From NCBI GenBank assembly GCA_963839955.1, contig CAWIXB010000001.1, positions 930,001 through 994,000 of the forward strand: 64,000 bases of DNA, in the 5' to 3' direction. The notes beneath the pieces were generated by a model. That model was not told where the DNA came from. It searched no databases and saw only the letters and a list, made by a program, of their open reading frames with translations. Made by a program: the position numbers and the translations under genes. The DNA is from CAWIXB01 sp963839955. GTDB lineage: Bacteria > Actinomycetota > Actinomycetes > JACCUZ01. Numbering within the stretch: position 1 is the stretch's first letter; every line of letters starts with the position of its first letter. Of the stretch, positions 24,375 through 32,851 are shown one piece after another.

Positions 24375-25778
24375 GTGCGAGCGCACCCGGCCGGGCCGCG
24401 GTCCGGCGAGCTGAGCCACGACGGTTCGCGCACCGGGCCGCCGGCGGACCTCGACGCGATCGACCCGGTCGTGTGGCCGATGGGCGTGTCGCGGGCCGAT
24501 GCCGGGCACCTCGTCGTGCGCGGCCATGACATCCGCGAGCTTGCGCGCGACCACGGCACGCCCGCGTTCATCCTCGACGAGGCCGACGTGCGCGCCCGCT
24601 GCCGCTCCTATCGCGAGGCCTTCGGAGGCGCGACCGTGTTCTACGCCGCGAAGGCGTTTCTCTGCCGGACGGTCGCGCGCTGGGTCGAGGAGGAAGGGCT
24701 GGGCCTCGACGTGTGCACCGGCGGCGAGCTGGCGGTAGCCACGTCGGTGGGGTTCCCGGGCGAGCGGATGCTGATGCACGGCAACAACAAGTCGGCCACG
24801 GAGCTTGCCGCCGCACTCGACGCGGGTGTGGGTCGGATCGCGCTCGACTCGTTCGACGAGATCGCTCGGCTCGCGGCCCTCGCCGAGGCACGCGGCCTGC
24901 GTCAGCAGGTGCTGGTGCGTGCGACGGTCGGCGTCGAGGCGCACACCCACGAGTTCATCGCGACTGCGCACGAGGACCAGAAGTTCGGGTTCTCGCTGGC
25001 CGACGGCGAGGCGCACGAGGCCGTACGCCGGGTGCTTGCCTCACCGGGCCTCGAGCTGGTCGGGATGCACTCGCACATCGGCTCGCAGATCTTCGACACG
25101 TCGGGATTCGAGGTCGCGGCGCACCGGGTGGTCGGGCTGCTGGCCGACGTGCGCGACGAACACGGGCTCGAGCTCCCCGAGCTCAACCTCGGTGGCGGTT
25201 TCGGCATCGCCTACACGAGTGCGGACGACCCGGTCGACGTCGTCTCGCTGGCAGCCTCGTTGCGGTCGATCCTCGAACGCGAGTGCCGCGCACGCGGGCT
25301 CGCGCTGCCGGCTCTGGCGATCGAGCCGGGGCGGGGCATCGTCGGGCCCTCGACCGTCACGGTCTACGAGGTAGGCACCGTCAAGCCCGTCGCCGGGCTG
25401 CGCACCTTCGTCTCCGTCGACGGCGGGATGAGCGACAACATCCGCACCGCGCTCTACGACGCCGAGTTCACCGTGGTGCTCGCGTCGCGTTCGTCGTCGG
25501 CGCCGCCGATGCTCGTCCGGGTCGTGGGCAAGCACTGCGAGAGCGGGGACGTGGTCGTCAAGGACGCCTGGCTGCCCTCCGACGTGGGTCCGGGCGACCT
25601 GCTGGCAGTGGCGGCGACCGGTGCCTACTGCCGGTCGATGGCCTCGACGTACAACCACGTCGCCCGGCCGCCGGTGGTCGCTGTCCGCGACGCGGCGTCC
25701 GGCAACGGCGCCTCGACCCAGGTGCTGCTGCGTCGCGAGACGATCGACGACCTGCTCTCCCTCGACGTCGTCCCCTGA
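24375..25778 (+). CDS. lysA: Diaminopimelate decarboxylase
   Basis: 467 residues from GTG. PLP-binding Lys in ATVFYAAKAFLCRTVA, HSHIGSQIFDTSGFE, the glycine-rich phosphate loop LNLGGGFGIAYT, substrate site CESGD and the closing GAYCRSMASTYN are all present. It removes CO2 from meso-diaminopimelate to give lysine, the last lysine step, and sits between argS and the hom-thrC-thrB operon, grouping aspartate-family synthesis. The first ~35 residues are a non-conserved polar lead, common in actinobacterial LysA. The 3' flank carries a nested palindrome. Confidence 0.96.
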   Translation: MRAHPAGPRSGELSHDGSRTGPPADLDAIDPVVWPMGVSRADAGHLVVRGHDIRELARDHGTPAFILDEADVRARCRSYREAFGGATVFYAAKAFLCRTVARWVEEEGLGLDVCTGGELAVATSVGFPGERMLMHGNNKSATELAAALDAGVGRIALDSFDEIARLAALAEARGLRQQVLVRATVGVEAHTHEFIATAHEDQKFGFSLADGEAHEAVRRVLASPGLELVGMHSHIGSQIFDTSGFEVAAHRVVGLLADVRDEHGLELPELNLGGGFGIAYTSADDPVDVVSLAASLRSILERECRARGLALPALAIEPGRGIVGPSTVTVYEVGTVKPVAGLRTFVSVDGGMSDNIRTALYDAEFTVVLASRSSSAPPMLVRVVGKHCESGDVVVKDAWLPSDVGPGDLLAVAATGAYCRSMASTYNHVARPPVVAVRDAASGNGASTQVLLRRETIDDLLSLDVVP

Positions 25779-25779
25779 C

Positions 25780-25878
25780 GGAGTCGACCACGTTAGGTAG
25801 GCCCCGCAGCGCCTCAACAGGTCTGCCGGCCTGTTGAGGCATGCCCCCGGCTACCTAACGTGGTCCATTCGGGGATGG
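25780..25878. repeat. Nested palindrome with two inverted copies of the CTACCTAACGTGGTC motif
   Basis: Perfect 15-bp outer arms GACCACGTTAGGTAG (25786-25800) and CTACCTAACGTGGTC (25851-25865) flank an inner hairpin with 11-bp arms GCCTCAACAGG (25811-25821) and CCTGTTGAGGC (25830-25840). The outer arm also occurs alone at 2891. It fills most of the gap after lysA; it may act as a terminator for argS-lysA, or be a small mobile repeat or protein-binding site. Confidence 0.85.
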
Positions 25879-25896
25879 CCGTGCCAGGGTGGCGGC

Positions 25897-26556
25897 ATGC
25901 GGATCGGTGTGCTCGGCACGGGCATGGTGGGGCAGGCACTGGCGACCCGGCTCGTGGGCCTGGGTCATGACGTGGTGATGGGCTCGCGGACGGCGGGCAA
26001 CGAGCGGGCGACGGCCTGGGCCTCGCGCGAGCAGGCCGCGGGTGCCGGTGCCGCGAAGGCCGGAACGTTCGCCGACGCCGCCGCCGCGGCCGAGCTGGTC
26101 GTCAATGCCACCGCGGGCGGTTCCTCGCTGGCCGCGCTGCGCGATGCCGGTGCGGACAACCTGGCCGGCAAGGTCCTCATGGACGTCGCCAACCCGATGG
26201 CGGCCGGAGACGGCGTGCCGAGCCTCGACCCGGTGAGCACCGACAGCCTCGCGGAGCAGATCCAGCGCGAGTTCCCCGCGGCCCGGGTCGTCAAGACGCT
26301 CAACACCATGAACTGCAACCTGATGGTCGACCCCGCGCTCGTGCCCGGCCGGCACGACGTGTTCATGGCGGGTGACGACGCCGAGGCGAAGCGGGTCGTG
26401 GCCGGCCTGCTGGGCGAGTTCGGCTGGCCGGACGACTCGATCCGCGACGTGGGTGGGCTCGTAGCGGCCCGGGGGCTGGAGATGTACCTCATCTTCTGGA
26501 TCGGGCTGCGGCTCTCCCTCGGCACCCATGCGTTCAACGTGCGTGTCGTGACCTGA
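25897..26556 (+). CDS. F420-dependent NADP oxidoreductase-like Rossmann protein
   Basis: 219 residues from ATG 25897 (CAGGGT ends 6 nt upstream). The N-terminal MRIGVLGTGMVGQALATRL nucleotide-binding motif and the helix-strand pattern ending LEMYLIFWIGLRLSLG match the FNO-like NADP-binding family, which passes hydride between NADP and F420. VKTLNTMNCNLMVDP matches the substrate-side loop. True F420 use cannot be confirmed from sequence alone; many members act as generic NADP-binding reductases. It stands between the palindromic repeat and hom as a monocistronic unit. Confidence 0.82.
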   Translation: MRIGVLGTGMVGQALATRLVGLGHDVVMGSRTAGNERATAWASREQAAGAGAAKAGTFADAAAAAELVVNATAGGSSLAALRDAGADNLAGKVLMDVANPMAAGDGVPSLDPVSTDSLAEQIQREFPAARVVKTLNTMNCNLMVDPALVPGRHDVFMAGDDAEAKRVVAGLLGEFGWPDDSIRDVGGLVAARGLEMYLIFWIGLRLSLGTHAFNVRVVT

Positions 26557-26582
26557 GCCCGCCGTCTGACAGGCTTGGTGGC

Positions 26583-27878
26583 ATGGCAGACGTGCTGCGG
26601 GTCGCGATGCTCGGCTGCGGCGTGGTCGGCAGTGAAGTCGCTCGCCTGCTCACCGTGCACGCCGACGAGCTCGCAGCGCGGGTCGGAGCGCGCCTCGAGT
26701 TCGCCGGCATCGCCGTACGCCGACCGCATCGCGACCGTGGCGACCTCCATGTCGACCCGGCCCTGTTCACCGACGACGCGGAGGGTCTGGTCCGCCGCGA
26801 CGACGTCGACATCGTCGTCGAGGTCATCGGTGGCATCGAGCCCGCGCGATCGCTGATCCTCTCGGCGCTCGCCAACGGCTCGTCGGTCGTCACCGCCAAC
26901 AAGGCGCTGCTCGCCGACGACGGGGCGACGCTGTTCACGGCTGCCGACAAGCACGGTGTCGACCTCTACTACGAGGCGGCGGTCGCCGGCGCGATCCCGC
27001 TGCTGCGCCCGCTCCGTGAGTCACTCGCCGGCGACCGCGTCCGCCGGGTCCTCGGCATCGTCAACGGCACGACGAACTTCATCCTCACCCGGATGACCGA
27101 GAGCGGCGCCGGCTTCGACGAGGCCCTCGAGGAGGCGCAGGCGCTCGGCTATGCCGAGGCCGACCCGACCGCCGACGTCGAGGCGTTCGACGCAGCCGCC
27201 AAGGCCGCGATCCTCGCCGCACTCGCGTTCCATACCCGGGTGACCGCCGCCGACGTGCACCGCGAGGGCATCACCGACGTCTCCTCCGCCGACATCGCCA
27301 GCGCGCGCGCGATGGGCTGTGTCGTGAAGCTGCTCGCCATCGCCGAGGTCTCCGACGACGGCACCAGCGTCGGCGTCCGCGCCCACCCCGCGATGATCCC
27401 GCTGACCCACCCGCTCGCCGCCGTACGCGAGGCCTTCAACGCCGTGTTCATCGAGTGCGAGGCGGCCGGCGAGCTGATGTTCTACGGCCAGGGCGCTGGC
27501 GGCGCGCCGACCGCGAGTGCGGTGCTCGGCGACCTCGTCGCGGTCGCGCGCCACCGGGTGCTCGGCGGGCGAGGTCCGGGAGAGTCGGCATACGCCGACC
27601 TGCGGGTGCGTGCCATGGGCGAGACCCGCACGCGCTACCACGTCAGCCTCGACGTCGCCGACCGCGCCGGTGTGCTCGCCCAGGTCGCGACGGTCTTCGC
27701 CGCGCACGACGTCTCGATCGAGACGGTGCGCCAGGCCAAGCACGGCGACGAGGACGCCGAGCTCGTCATCGTCACCCACCACGCGCCGGACGCCGCCCTG
27801 TCCGAGACGGTCGACGCGCTGCGCGACCTCGATGCCGTGCGCGAGGTGCTCAGCGTCATGCGGGTCGAGGGGGAGTGA
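26583..27878 (+). CDS. hom: Homoserine dehydrogenase
   Basis: 431 residues. NAD(P)-binding MLGCGVVGSEVARLL, catalytic-domain blocks VVTANKALLA, YEAAVAGAIPLLRPLRES, GIVNGTTNFILTRM and the substrate-lysine region AKAAILAALAFH; a C-terminal ACT domain (about 350-431) suggests threonine feedback. It reduces aspartate semialdehyde to homoserine. ATG 26583 follows CAGGCT by 7 nt. Its stop overlaps the thrC start as GTGA, giving a coupled hom-thrC-thrB operon for threonine synthesis. Confidence 0.97.
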   Translation: MADVLRVAMLGCGVVGSEVARLLTVHADELAARVGARLEFAGIAVRRPHRDRGDLHVDPALFTDDAEGLVRRDDVDIVVEVIGGIEPARSLILSALANGSSVVTANKALLADDGATLFTAADKHGVDLYYEAAVAGAIPLLRPLRESLAGDRVRRVLGIVNGTTNFILTRMTESGAGFDEALEEAQALGYAEADPTADVEAFDAAAKAAILAALAFHTRVTAADVHREGITDVSSADIASARAMGCVVKLLAIAEVSDDGTSVGVRAHPAMIPLTHPLAAVREAFNAVFIECEAAGELMFYGQGAGGAPTASAVLGDLVAVARHRVLGGRGPGESAYADLRVRAMGETRTRYHVSLDVADRAGVLAQVATVFAAHDVSIETVRQAKHGDEDAELVIVTHHAPDAALSETVDALRDLDAVREVLSVMRVEGE

Positions 27879-28948
27879 CGGACGCGGTGACTGCCACCCT
27901 CTGGCGCGGCGTGATCGGGGAGTACGCCGATCGCCTCCCGGTGGGGCCCGAGACACCGGTGGTGACCCTGCTCGAGGGTGGGACCCCACTCGTCGTCGCC
28001 GAGCACCTCGGTGAGCTCACCGGTACCAGCGTCTTCCTCAAGGTCGAGGGCGCCAACCCCACGGGGTCGTTCAAGGACCGGGGGATGACGGTGGCCATCT
28101 CGAAGGCGGTCGAGGAGGGCGCGACCGCGGTCATCTGCGCCTCGACCGGCAACACGAGCGCGTCCGCTGCGGCCTACGCGGCCAGGGCCGGGCTCGACTG
28201 CATCGTGCTCGTACCGCACGGGCGCATCACGGCCAGCAAGCTCGCGCAGGCACTCGTGCACAACGCGCGCATCCTGCAGATCGACGGCGGCTTCGACGAC
28301 TGCCTGCGCGTCGCACGCGACCTCGCCGACAAGTACCCCGTCTCACTCGTCAACTCGGTCAACGCGTTCCGCATCGCCGGCCAGAAGACGGCGGCGTTCG
28401 AGGTCGTCGACGTGCTCGGCCGCGCCCCCGACGTCCACTGCCTCCCGGTCGGCAACGCCGGCAACATCACCGCCTACTGGATGGGCTACTGCGAGTACGC
28501 CGCCGACGGCATCGCGTCTACCCGGCCGCGCATGTGGGGCTTCCAGGCTGCCGGCGCCGCGCCGATCGTGCGCGGCGAGCGTGTCGCGGCGCCCGACACC
28601 GTCGCTACCGCCATCCGCATCGGCGACCCGGCGTCCTGGCAGGGCGCGGTCACGGCGCGCGACGAGTCGGGCGGGGTCATCGAGGCCGTCACCGACGACG
28701 CCATCCTCGACGCCCAGCGGCTGCTCGCGGCCCACGAGGGGGTGTTCGTCGAGCCCGCGTCGGCGGCGTCGGTGGCCGGCCTGCTCCAGCAGCACTCGCA
28801 GGGTCTCGTCGAGCCGGGTCAGGTCATCGTGTGCACGGTGACCGGGCACGGCCTCAAGGACATCGAGACCGCGCTTTCGCGGCTCACCGTCTCGGCGGAC
28901 ACGGTCGCGGCCGACGTCGCCGCGGCGGCCGAGGCGCTCGACCTGTGA
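27875..28948 (+). CDS. thrC: Threonine synthase
   Basis: 357 residues from GTG 27875, which overlaps the hom stop; another GTG at 27887 is possible. PLP Lys in GANPTGSFKDRGMTVA, phosphate-binding CASTGNTSASAAAYAARAG and LPVGNAGNITAYWMGY. It turns O-phosphohomoserine into threonine and is the fold-type II short class. The TGA overlaps the thrB GTG by the same GTGA device. Confidence 0.97.
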   Translation: MTDAVTATLWRGVIGEYADRLPVGPETPVVTLLEGGTPLVVAEHLGELTGTSVFLKVEGANPTGSFKDRGMTVAISKAVEEGATAVICASTGNTSASAAAYAARAGLDCIVLVPHGRITASKLAQALVHNARILQIDGGFDDCLRVARDLADKYPVSLVNSVNAFRIAGQKTAAFEVVDVLGRAPDVHCLPVGNAGNITAYWMGYCEYAADGIASTRPRMWGFQAAGAAPIVRGERVAAPDTVATAIRIGDPASWQGAVTARDESGGVIEAVTDDAILDAQRLLAAHEGVFVEPASAASVAGLLQQHSQGLVEPGQVIVCTVTGHGLKDIETALSRLTVSADTVAADVAAAAEALDL

Positions 28949-29871
28949 GCGTCACCGTGCGGGTGCCCGCGACCAGCGCCAACCTCGGCCCGGGCTTCGA
29001 CTCGCTGGGACTCGCGCTCGGCCTCTACGACGAGGTGCGCGCGCGCCGCACCGACGACGGAACGCTCTCGGTGGTCGTCGAGGGCGAGGGGCAGGGTGTC
29101 GTGCCGCTGGACGAGGAGCACCTCGTCGTACGAGCGATGCGGCGGGCCTCCGACCGCCTCAGCGCGTCCCTGTCCGGTCTCGCCGTGTACTGCCGCAACC
29201 GGATCCCGCACGGTCGCGGGCTCGGCTCGTCGGCGGGCGCCATCGTCGCCGGCATCCTCGCCGCGCGAGCCCTCGCACCCGAGGCCGCGCCCGAGATGGA
29301 CGACGACGTGGTCCTGCAGCTCGCTGCCGAGGTCGAGGGCCACCCCGACAACGTCGCGGCCTGCCTGCTCGGCGGGCTCACGGTCGCCTGGGACGACCGC
29401 GGCGTCGCCCGGGCCGCGCGACTGGTGACCTCGACGCGGCTCGTCGCCAGGGTCTTCGTGCCGCCGCAGCCGTTGTCGACGCTGACCGCGCGCGGGCTGC
29501 TTCCCGAGGAGGTCCCGCACCGCGATGCAGCCCACACCGCTGGGCGCGCCGCCCTGCTCGTCGAGGCGCTGACCCGCCGTCCCGACCTGCTCTTCCCGGC
29601 CACCGAGGACCGCCTGCACCAGGACTACCGGGCCGCGGCGATGCCCGAGACCGCGGCGCTGGTCCGCAGGCTGCGGGCGGGTGGCGTTGCCGCGGTCGTG
29701 TCCGGGGCGGGCCCCAGCGTGCTGGCCCTGTCGACGAGCCACGAGGAGGACGGCGAGGCGGACGAGGTCGAGGTCGCCAGCGAGCTGCCAGCAGGCTGGG
29801 CGCTGCACACGCTGCGCCTCGATGCCGACGGCGCCCAGGTGTCCGCAGAGACGCTCGACGCGGCCGGGTGA
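28945..29871 (+). CDS. thrB: Homoserine kinase (GHMP family)
   Basis: 308 residues, starting VSVTVRVPATSANLGPGFDSLGL in outline. The GHMP ATP loop is IPHGRGLGSSAGAIVAG and the C-terminal glycine loop is VSGAGPSVLALS. It phosphorylates homoserine for ThrC. Last gene of the hom-thrC-thrB unit; no clear terminator before the rho promoter. Confidence 0.97.
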   Translation: MSVTVRVPATSANLGPGFDSLGLALGLYDEVRARRTDDGTLSVVVEGEGQGVVPLDEEHLVVRAMRRASDRLSASLSGLAVYCRNRIPHGRGLGSSAGAIVAGILAARALAPEAAPEMDDDVVLQLAAEVEGHPDNVAACLLGGLTVAWDDRGVARAARLVTSTRLVARVFVPPQPLSTLTARGLLPEEVPHRDAAHTAGRAALLVEALTRRPDLLFPATEDRLHQDYRAAAMPETAALVRRLRAGGVAAVVSGAGPSVLALSTSHEEDGEADEVEVASELPAGWALHTLRLDADGAQVSAETLDAAG

Positions 29872-29885
29872 AATCGTGGGGGGAA

Positions 29886-29916
29886 GGAACGTATCGGGCC
29901 CCGATGGTGTTACGCT
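29886..29916 (+). promoter_or_regulatory. rho promoter region: TACGCT -10 overlapping a GGAAC-N18-GTT element
   Basis: GGAAC at 29886-29890 is exactly 18 nt from GTT at 29909-29911, an ECF/SigR-like layout. TACGCT at 29911-29916 overlaps it and could be the housekeeping -10. A 10-bp palindrome GCTATATAGC lies further on, at 29947-29956. Confidence 0.4.
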
Positions 29917-30172
29917 CCACACACACCAGAGGCAATCGCACCCGAGGCTATATAGCGAAGGCCGGTGCCAGTCCACGACTCCCCGGGAGCTTGGCTCCTG
30001 ATGTCCTCGTGACGGCCGTGGCCACCTGCTGACTCCCGTCCCACACAGTGATGTCCCTGAACTCCGCCTCATGCGAGGCGGGAACCCCGGCGCCAGAGAC
30101 TGTCGCCGGGAGCGAACACGATCGGTGCCCATGGAGAAACCGCGGCGCCGCTCGATCACGGAAGGACCCAAC
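29917..30172 (+). promoter_or_regulatory. Long structured 5' leader of rho
   Basis: About 255 nt without a supported gene. It contains a GGAGC/GCTCC hairpin near 29986-29998, a hairpin CCGCCTC-ATGC-GAGGCGG (30064-30081) and another with arms CCCGGCG (30086-30092) and CGCCGGG (30104-30110). GGAAGGA (30160-30166) is the Shine-Dalgarno for GTG 30173. Long structured rho leaders commonly mediate autoregulation; that role is inferred here. Small ATGs inside the leader lack good ribosome sites. Confidence 0.5.
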
Positions 30173-32044
30173 GTGTCCGAAACCACCGATGTCCTCGACG
30201 CCAAGCCGGCTCGCCGCCGCGGCGCCGGTCTGACCGGGATGGTTCTCTCCGAGCTGCAGGCACTCGCCGGCGAGCTCGGTATCCCCGGCACCGGCCGTAT
30301 GCGCAAGGGCCAGCTCATCGAGGCCATCAAGGAACGCCAGGGTGGCCATGCCACCGCAGCGGGAGGGACTGCCGCCCCGTCCGCAGAAAAAACCACAGCT
30401 GCTCCGCGTACCCGACGGCGCGCGACCGGCGGCGGTACCCCCGAGACGCCGGCCGCCGACGACGGCGACTCCGGCGCCGACACGTCGTCCGACACCCGCA
30501 CGGCGACCAAGACCGACGACCGCGACAGCGGCGACGACGGGCAGCGCGAGCGCGCACCGCGCCAGCAGGGCGACCGACAGCAGGGCGACCGACAGCAGGG
30601 CGACCGACAGCGGCAGGGCGGTGACAGTCCGCGACAAGGCGGTGACGGTCAGCGCGACGGTCAGCGCCAGCAACAGGGCAGCCAGCAACAGGGCAGCCAG
30701 CAACAGGGCAGCCAGCAACAGGGCGGCCAGCAGGGCAACCGCGACGACGACGAAGACTTCGAGGGCGGCGGCCGTGCCCGCCGTCGCCGAGGACGTTACC
30801 GCGACCGCAACCGCAGCCGCCGCGGCCGCGAGGGCTTCACCCCGGGTGAGCCCGACGGCGGCAACCTCCCGGAGGTCAGCGAGGACGACGTGCTGATCCC
30901 GGTCGCCGGCATCCTCGACATCCTCGACAACTACGCGTTCGTGCGGACCTCGGGATACCTGCCGGGGCCCAACGACGTCTACGTGTCGCTCGCACAGGTT
31001 CGCAAGAGCGGTCTGCGCAAGGGCGACGCCATCACCGGTGCGGTCAAGCAGCCGCACGAGGGCGAGCGCAAGGAGAAGTTCAACGCGCTGGTCCGACTCG
31101 ACACGGTGAACGGCACCGATCCCGAGAAGGCGCGGGGCCGCGTCGAGTTCGGCAAGCTGGTGCCGCTCTACCCGCAGGACCGCCTGCGTCTCGAGGCCGA
31201 GTCCGGTGGGCTGACCACGCGGGTCATCGACCTGGTGGCACCGATCGGCAAGGGCCAGCGCGGGCTCATCGTCTCGCCGCCGAAGGCCGGCAAGACCATG
31301 GTCCTGCAGGCGATCGCCAACGCGATCACGGCGAACAACCCCGAGTGCCACCTCATGGTCGTCCTCGTCGACGAACGGCCCGAGGAGGTCACCGACATGC
31401 AGCGCTCGGTGAAGGGCGAGGTCATCGCCTCGACCTTCGACCGGCCCGCCGAGGACCACACGATCGTCGCCGAGCTCGCCATCGAGCGGGCCAAGCGGCT
31501 GGTCGAGCTCGGTCACGACGTGGTGGTGCTGCTCGACTCGATCACCCGCCTCGGTCGCGCCTACAACCTTGCCGCCCCGGCGAGCGGGCGCATCCTCTCC
31601 GGTGGCGTGGACTCGACGGCGCTCTACCCGCCCAAGCGCTTCTTCGGCGCCGCCCGCAACATCGAGCACGGCGGATCGATGACGATCCTCGCCACCGCAC
31701 TGGTCGAGACCGGCTCGCGCATGGACGAGGTGATCTTCGAGGAGTTCAAGGGCACCGGAAACATGGAGCTCAAGCTCGACCGCAAGCTGGCGGACAAGCG
31801 CATCTTCCCGGCGGTGGACGTCGACGCGTCCGGCACCCGCAAGGAGGAGATCCTGATGGCTCGCGACGAGCTGCAGATCACCTGGAAGCTCCGCCGGGTG
31901 CTGCACGCCCTCGAGACCCAGCAGGCTCTCGAGCTCCTGCTCGACCGGATGAAGAAGACGTCGAGCAACAGCGAGTTCCTCATGCAGGTGCAGAAGACCA
32001 TGCCGATGCCGGGCAACGGCAGCGGCGGGGGCGACGACGACTGA
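30173..32044 (+). CDS. rho: Transcription termination factor Rho with long disordered insert
   Basis: 623 residues from GTG 30173, preceded by GGAAGGA; an ATG at 30131 is less likely. Order: Rho-N/SAP domain (about 20-55, MVLSELQALAGELGIPGTGRM region), a 170-residue polar insert rich in Gln, Gly, Arg and Asp with two runs of five-residue repeats (QQGDR, QQGSQ), an Arg-rich patch, the cold-shock RNA-binding domain (about 235-300) and the RecA-type motor with Walker A SPPKAGKT (about 368-375), Walker B VVVLLDSITR and a C-terminal KTSSNSEFL. E. coli Rho is about 420 residues, so the insert is large but typical for actinobacteria. Confidence 0.98.
   Translation: MSETTDVLDAKPARRRGAGLTGMVLSELQALAGELGIPGTGRMRKGQLIEAIKERQGGHATAAGGTAAPSAEKTTAAPRTRRRATGGGTPETPAADDGDSGADTSSDTRTATKTDDRDSGDDGQRERAPRQQGDRQQGDRQQGDRQRQGGDSPRQGGDGQRDGQRQQQGSQQQGSQQQGSQQQGGQQGNRDDDEDFEGGGRARRRRGRYRDRNRSRRGREGFTPGEPDGGNLPEVSEDDVLIPVAGILDILDNYAFVRTSGYLPGPNDVYVSLAQVRKSGLRKGDAITGAVKQPHEGERKEKFNALVRLDTVNGTDPEKARGRVEFGKLVPLYPQDRLRLEAESGGLTTRVIDLVAPIGKGQRGLIVSPPKAGKTMVLQAIANAITANNPECHLMVVLVDERPEEVTDMQRSVKGEVIASTFDRPAEDHTIVAELAIERAKRLVELGHDVVVLLDSITRLGRAYNLAAPASGRILSGGVDSTALYPPKRFFGAARNIEHGGSMTILATALVETGSRMDEVIFEEFKGTGNMELKLDRKLADKRIFPAVDVDASGTRKEEILMARDELQITWKLRRVLHALETQQALELLLDRMKKTSSNSEFLMQVQKTMPMPGNGSGGGDDD
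30563..30727 (+). repeat. Two 15-bp tandem-repeat runs in the rho insert
   Basis: Three copies of CAGCAGGGCGACCGA at 30563-30607 and four of CAGCAACAGGGCAGC (the last with one change) at 30668-30727. Each unit is five codons, so length changes keep the frame. Confidence 0.9.
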
Positions 32045-32069
32045 CCCGCGCTAGCGCCTGACGCCGCAC

Positions 32070-32113
32070 GACGAGGGGCCCGAACCCGGGAAACCGGGTC
32101 CGGGCCTCTCGTC
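32070..32113 (+). terminator. Strong intrinsic terminator after rho
   Basis: A long, nearly perfect hairpin with arms GACGAGGGGCCCG-AACCCGG and CCGGGT-CCGGGCC-TCTCGTC and a GAAA loop, followed by a T-richer TGTTGGTTGT. It separates rho from the exosortase locus. Confidence 0.8.
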
Positions 32114-32231
32114 TGTTGGTTGTCGCCTGGCTGCCGTCGTCACCCGTTCGGCCTAGTCCTTTCGCGGCGAAGATCGAGTCGACCAGCCGATGAGCGCAGC
32201 GGTGCCGACGTGCCGATGTAAGGGAGGACAA

Positions 32232-32259
32232 CTCAAGTGGGTCGGCATTTTGTCGATCA
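32232..32259 (+). promoter_or_regulatory. CTCAAGT-N13-GTCGATCA envelope-type promoter of the exosortase operon
   Basis: CTCAAGT at 32232-32238 and GTCGATCA at 32252-32259, 44 nt before the cargo ATG. The 6-bp inverted repeat GTGGGT/ACCCAC (32237-32242, 32259-32264) spans it and could be an operator. Two further GCCGAT(G) motifs lie upstream (32186, 32212) without a matching -35. Confidence 0.45.
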
Positions 32260-32302
32260 CCCACGAGACGCGGCCACCAGGCCTAAAGGAAACGGGACCA
32301 CG

Positions 32303-32851
32303 ATGAGGCTTCGAGGCAAGGCGAGCGGCCGGGGCACGCTCCGGCCCGCCGCGCTGGTGAGCCTGCTCATCGTGCTGCTCGTCGCCGGAGGGGGACTGCT
32401 GACTCCCGCGAGCGCAGACGTCGTCACGTGTGCCCCGATGAACGCCGATGCCTGCAAGAACACCGAGCCGGTCGCCACGTGCGTGTGGAACGACGGCGGC
32501 GGCCAGCGGACTGTCGTGTGGGGCTACACCAACCCCACCTCGGACACGGCCATCATCGAGGTCGGCTCACACAACAACGTGTCACCAGGTGCCGCGGACC
32601 AGGGTCAGCCGACGCTGTTCACGCCGGGCACGCACACCAACGCCTTCTGGATGACGTTCACCGGCTCGTCGGCGAGCTGGCGGATCGGGAACAACACCGT
32701 CTCCACCAAGTCGAACACTCCCGCCTGCGCCACGAAGCCGGTCCCGCTGGTCGGCAGCATGGAGGCGCTTTTCCTCGCTGCCTTCGCGCTCATCCTCGCC
32801 ACTCTGGCGTTCTTCTCCGCCCGCCCGCGCCGCGCTGCGGTCCAGGCATGA
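32303..32851 (+). CDS. Secreted small protein with exosortase-type C-terminal sorting signal (candidate cargo)
   Basis: 182 residues from ATG 32303. A signal peptide ends near Ala38 (LTPASA-DVV). The 100-residue mature domain has four cysteines (43, 51, 60, 142) and a pattern VVWGYTNP...VGSHNNVSP...QGQPTLFTPG...FWMTFTG, which resembles a domain I know from bacterial surface proteins (GYxN / NxFSP / RGQP / FxPG); no name is assigned. The C-terminus is tripartite: PVPLVGSME (146-154), a hydrophobic helix (155-171) and the basic tail RPRR (174-177), as in PEP-CTERM-type proteins. Its stop overlaps the deacetylase start (ATGA), three genes before the exosortase. Cleavage near PLVGS is a prediction. 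Confidence 0.7.
   Translation: MRLRGKASGRGTLRPAALVSLLIVLLVAGGGLLTPASADVVTCAPMNADACKNTEPVATCVWNDGGGQRTVVWGYTNPTSDTAIIEVGSHNNVSPGAADQGQPTLFTPGTHTNAFWMTFTGSSASWRIGNNTVSTKSNTPACATKPVPLVGSMEALFLAAFALILATLAFFSARPRRAAVQA

Noticed and set aside
22284..25016. A 910-codon antisense open frame across argS and lysA
   Set aside because: It has no recognisable domain and mirrors the third-position GC bias of the real genes; high-GC genomes commonly keep such antisense frames open.
29948..31906. A 652-codon antisense open frame under rho
   Set aside because: Shadow of rho; its Ala/Leu repeats are the complement of the Gln-rich repeat runs.
32186..32302. Possible GEMM (c-di-GMP) riboswitch upstream of the cargo gene, from a GACGC...GCCACCAGGCCTAAA stretch
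   Set aside because: The expected upstream GGCAAA element and P1 pairing are missing, and the likely promoter (32232-32259) lies inside the would-be aptamer.
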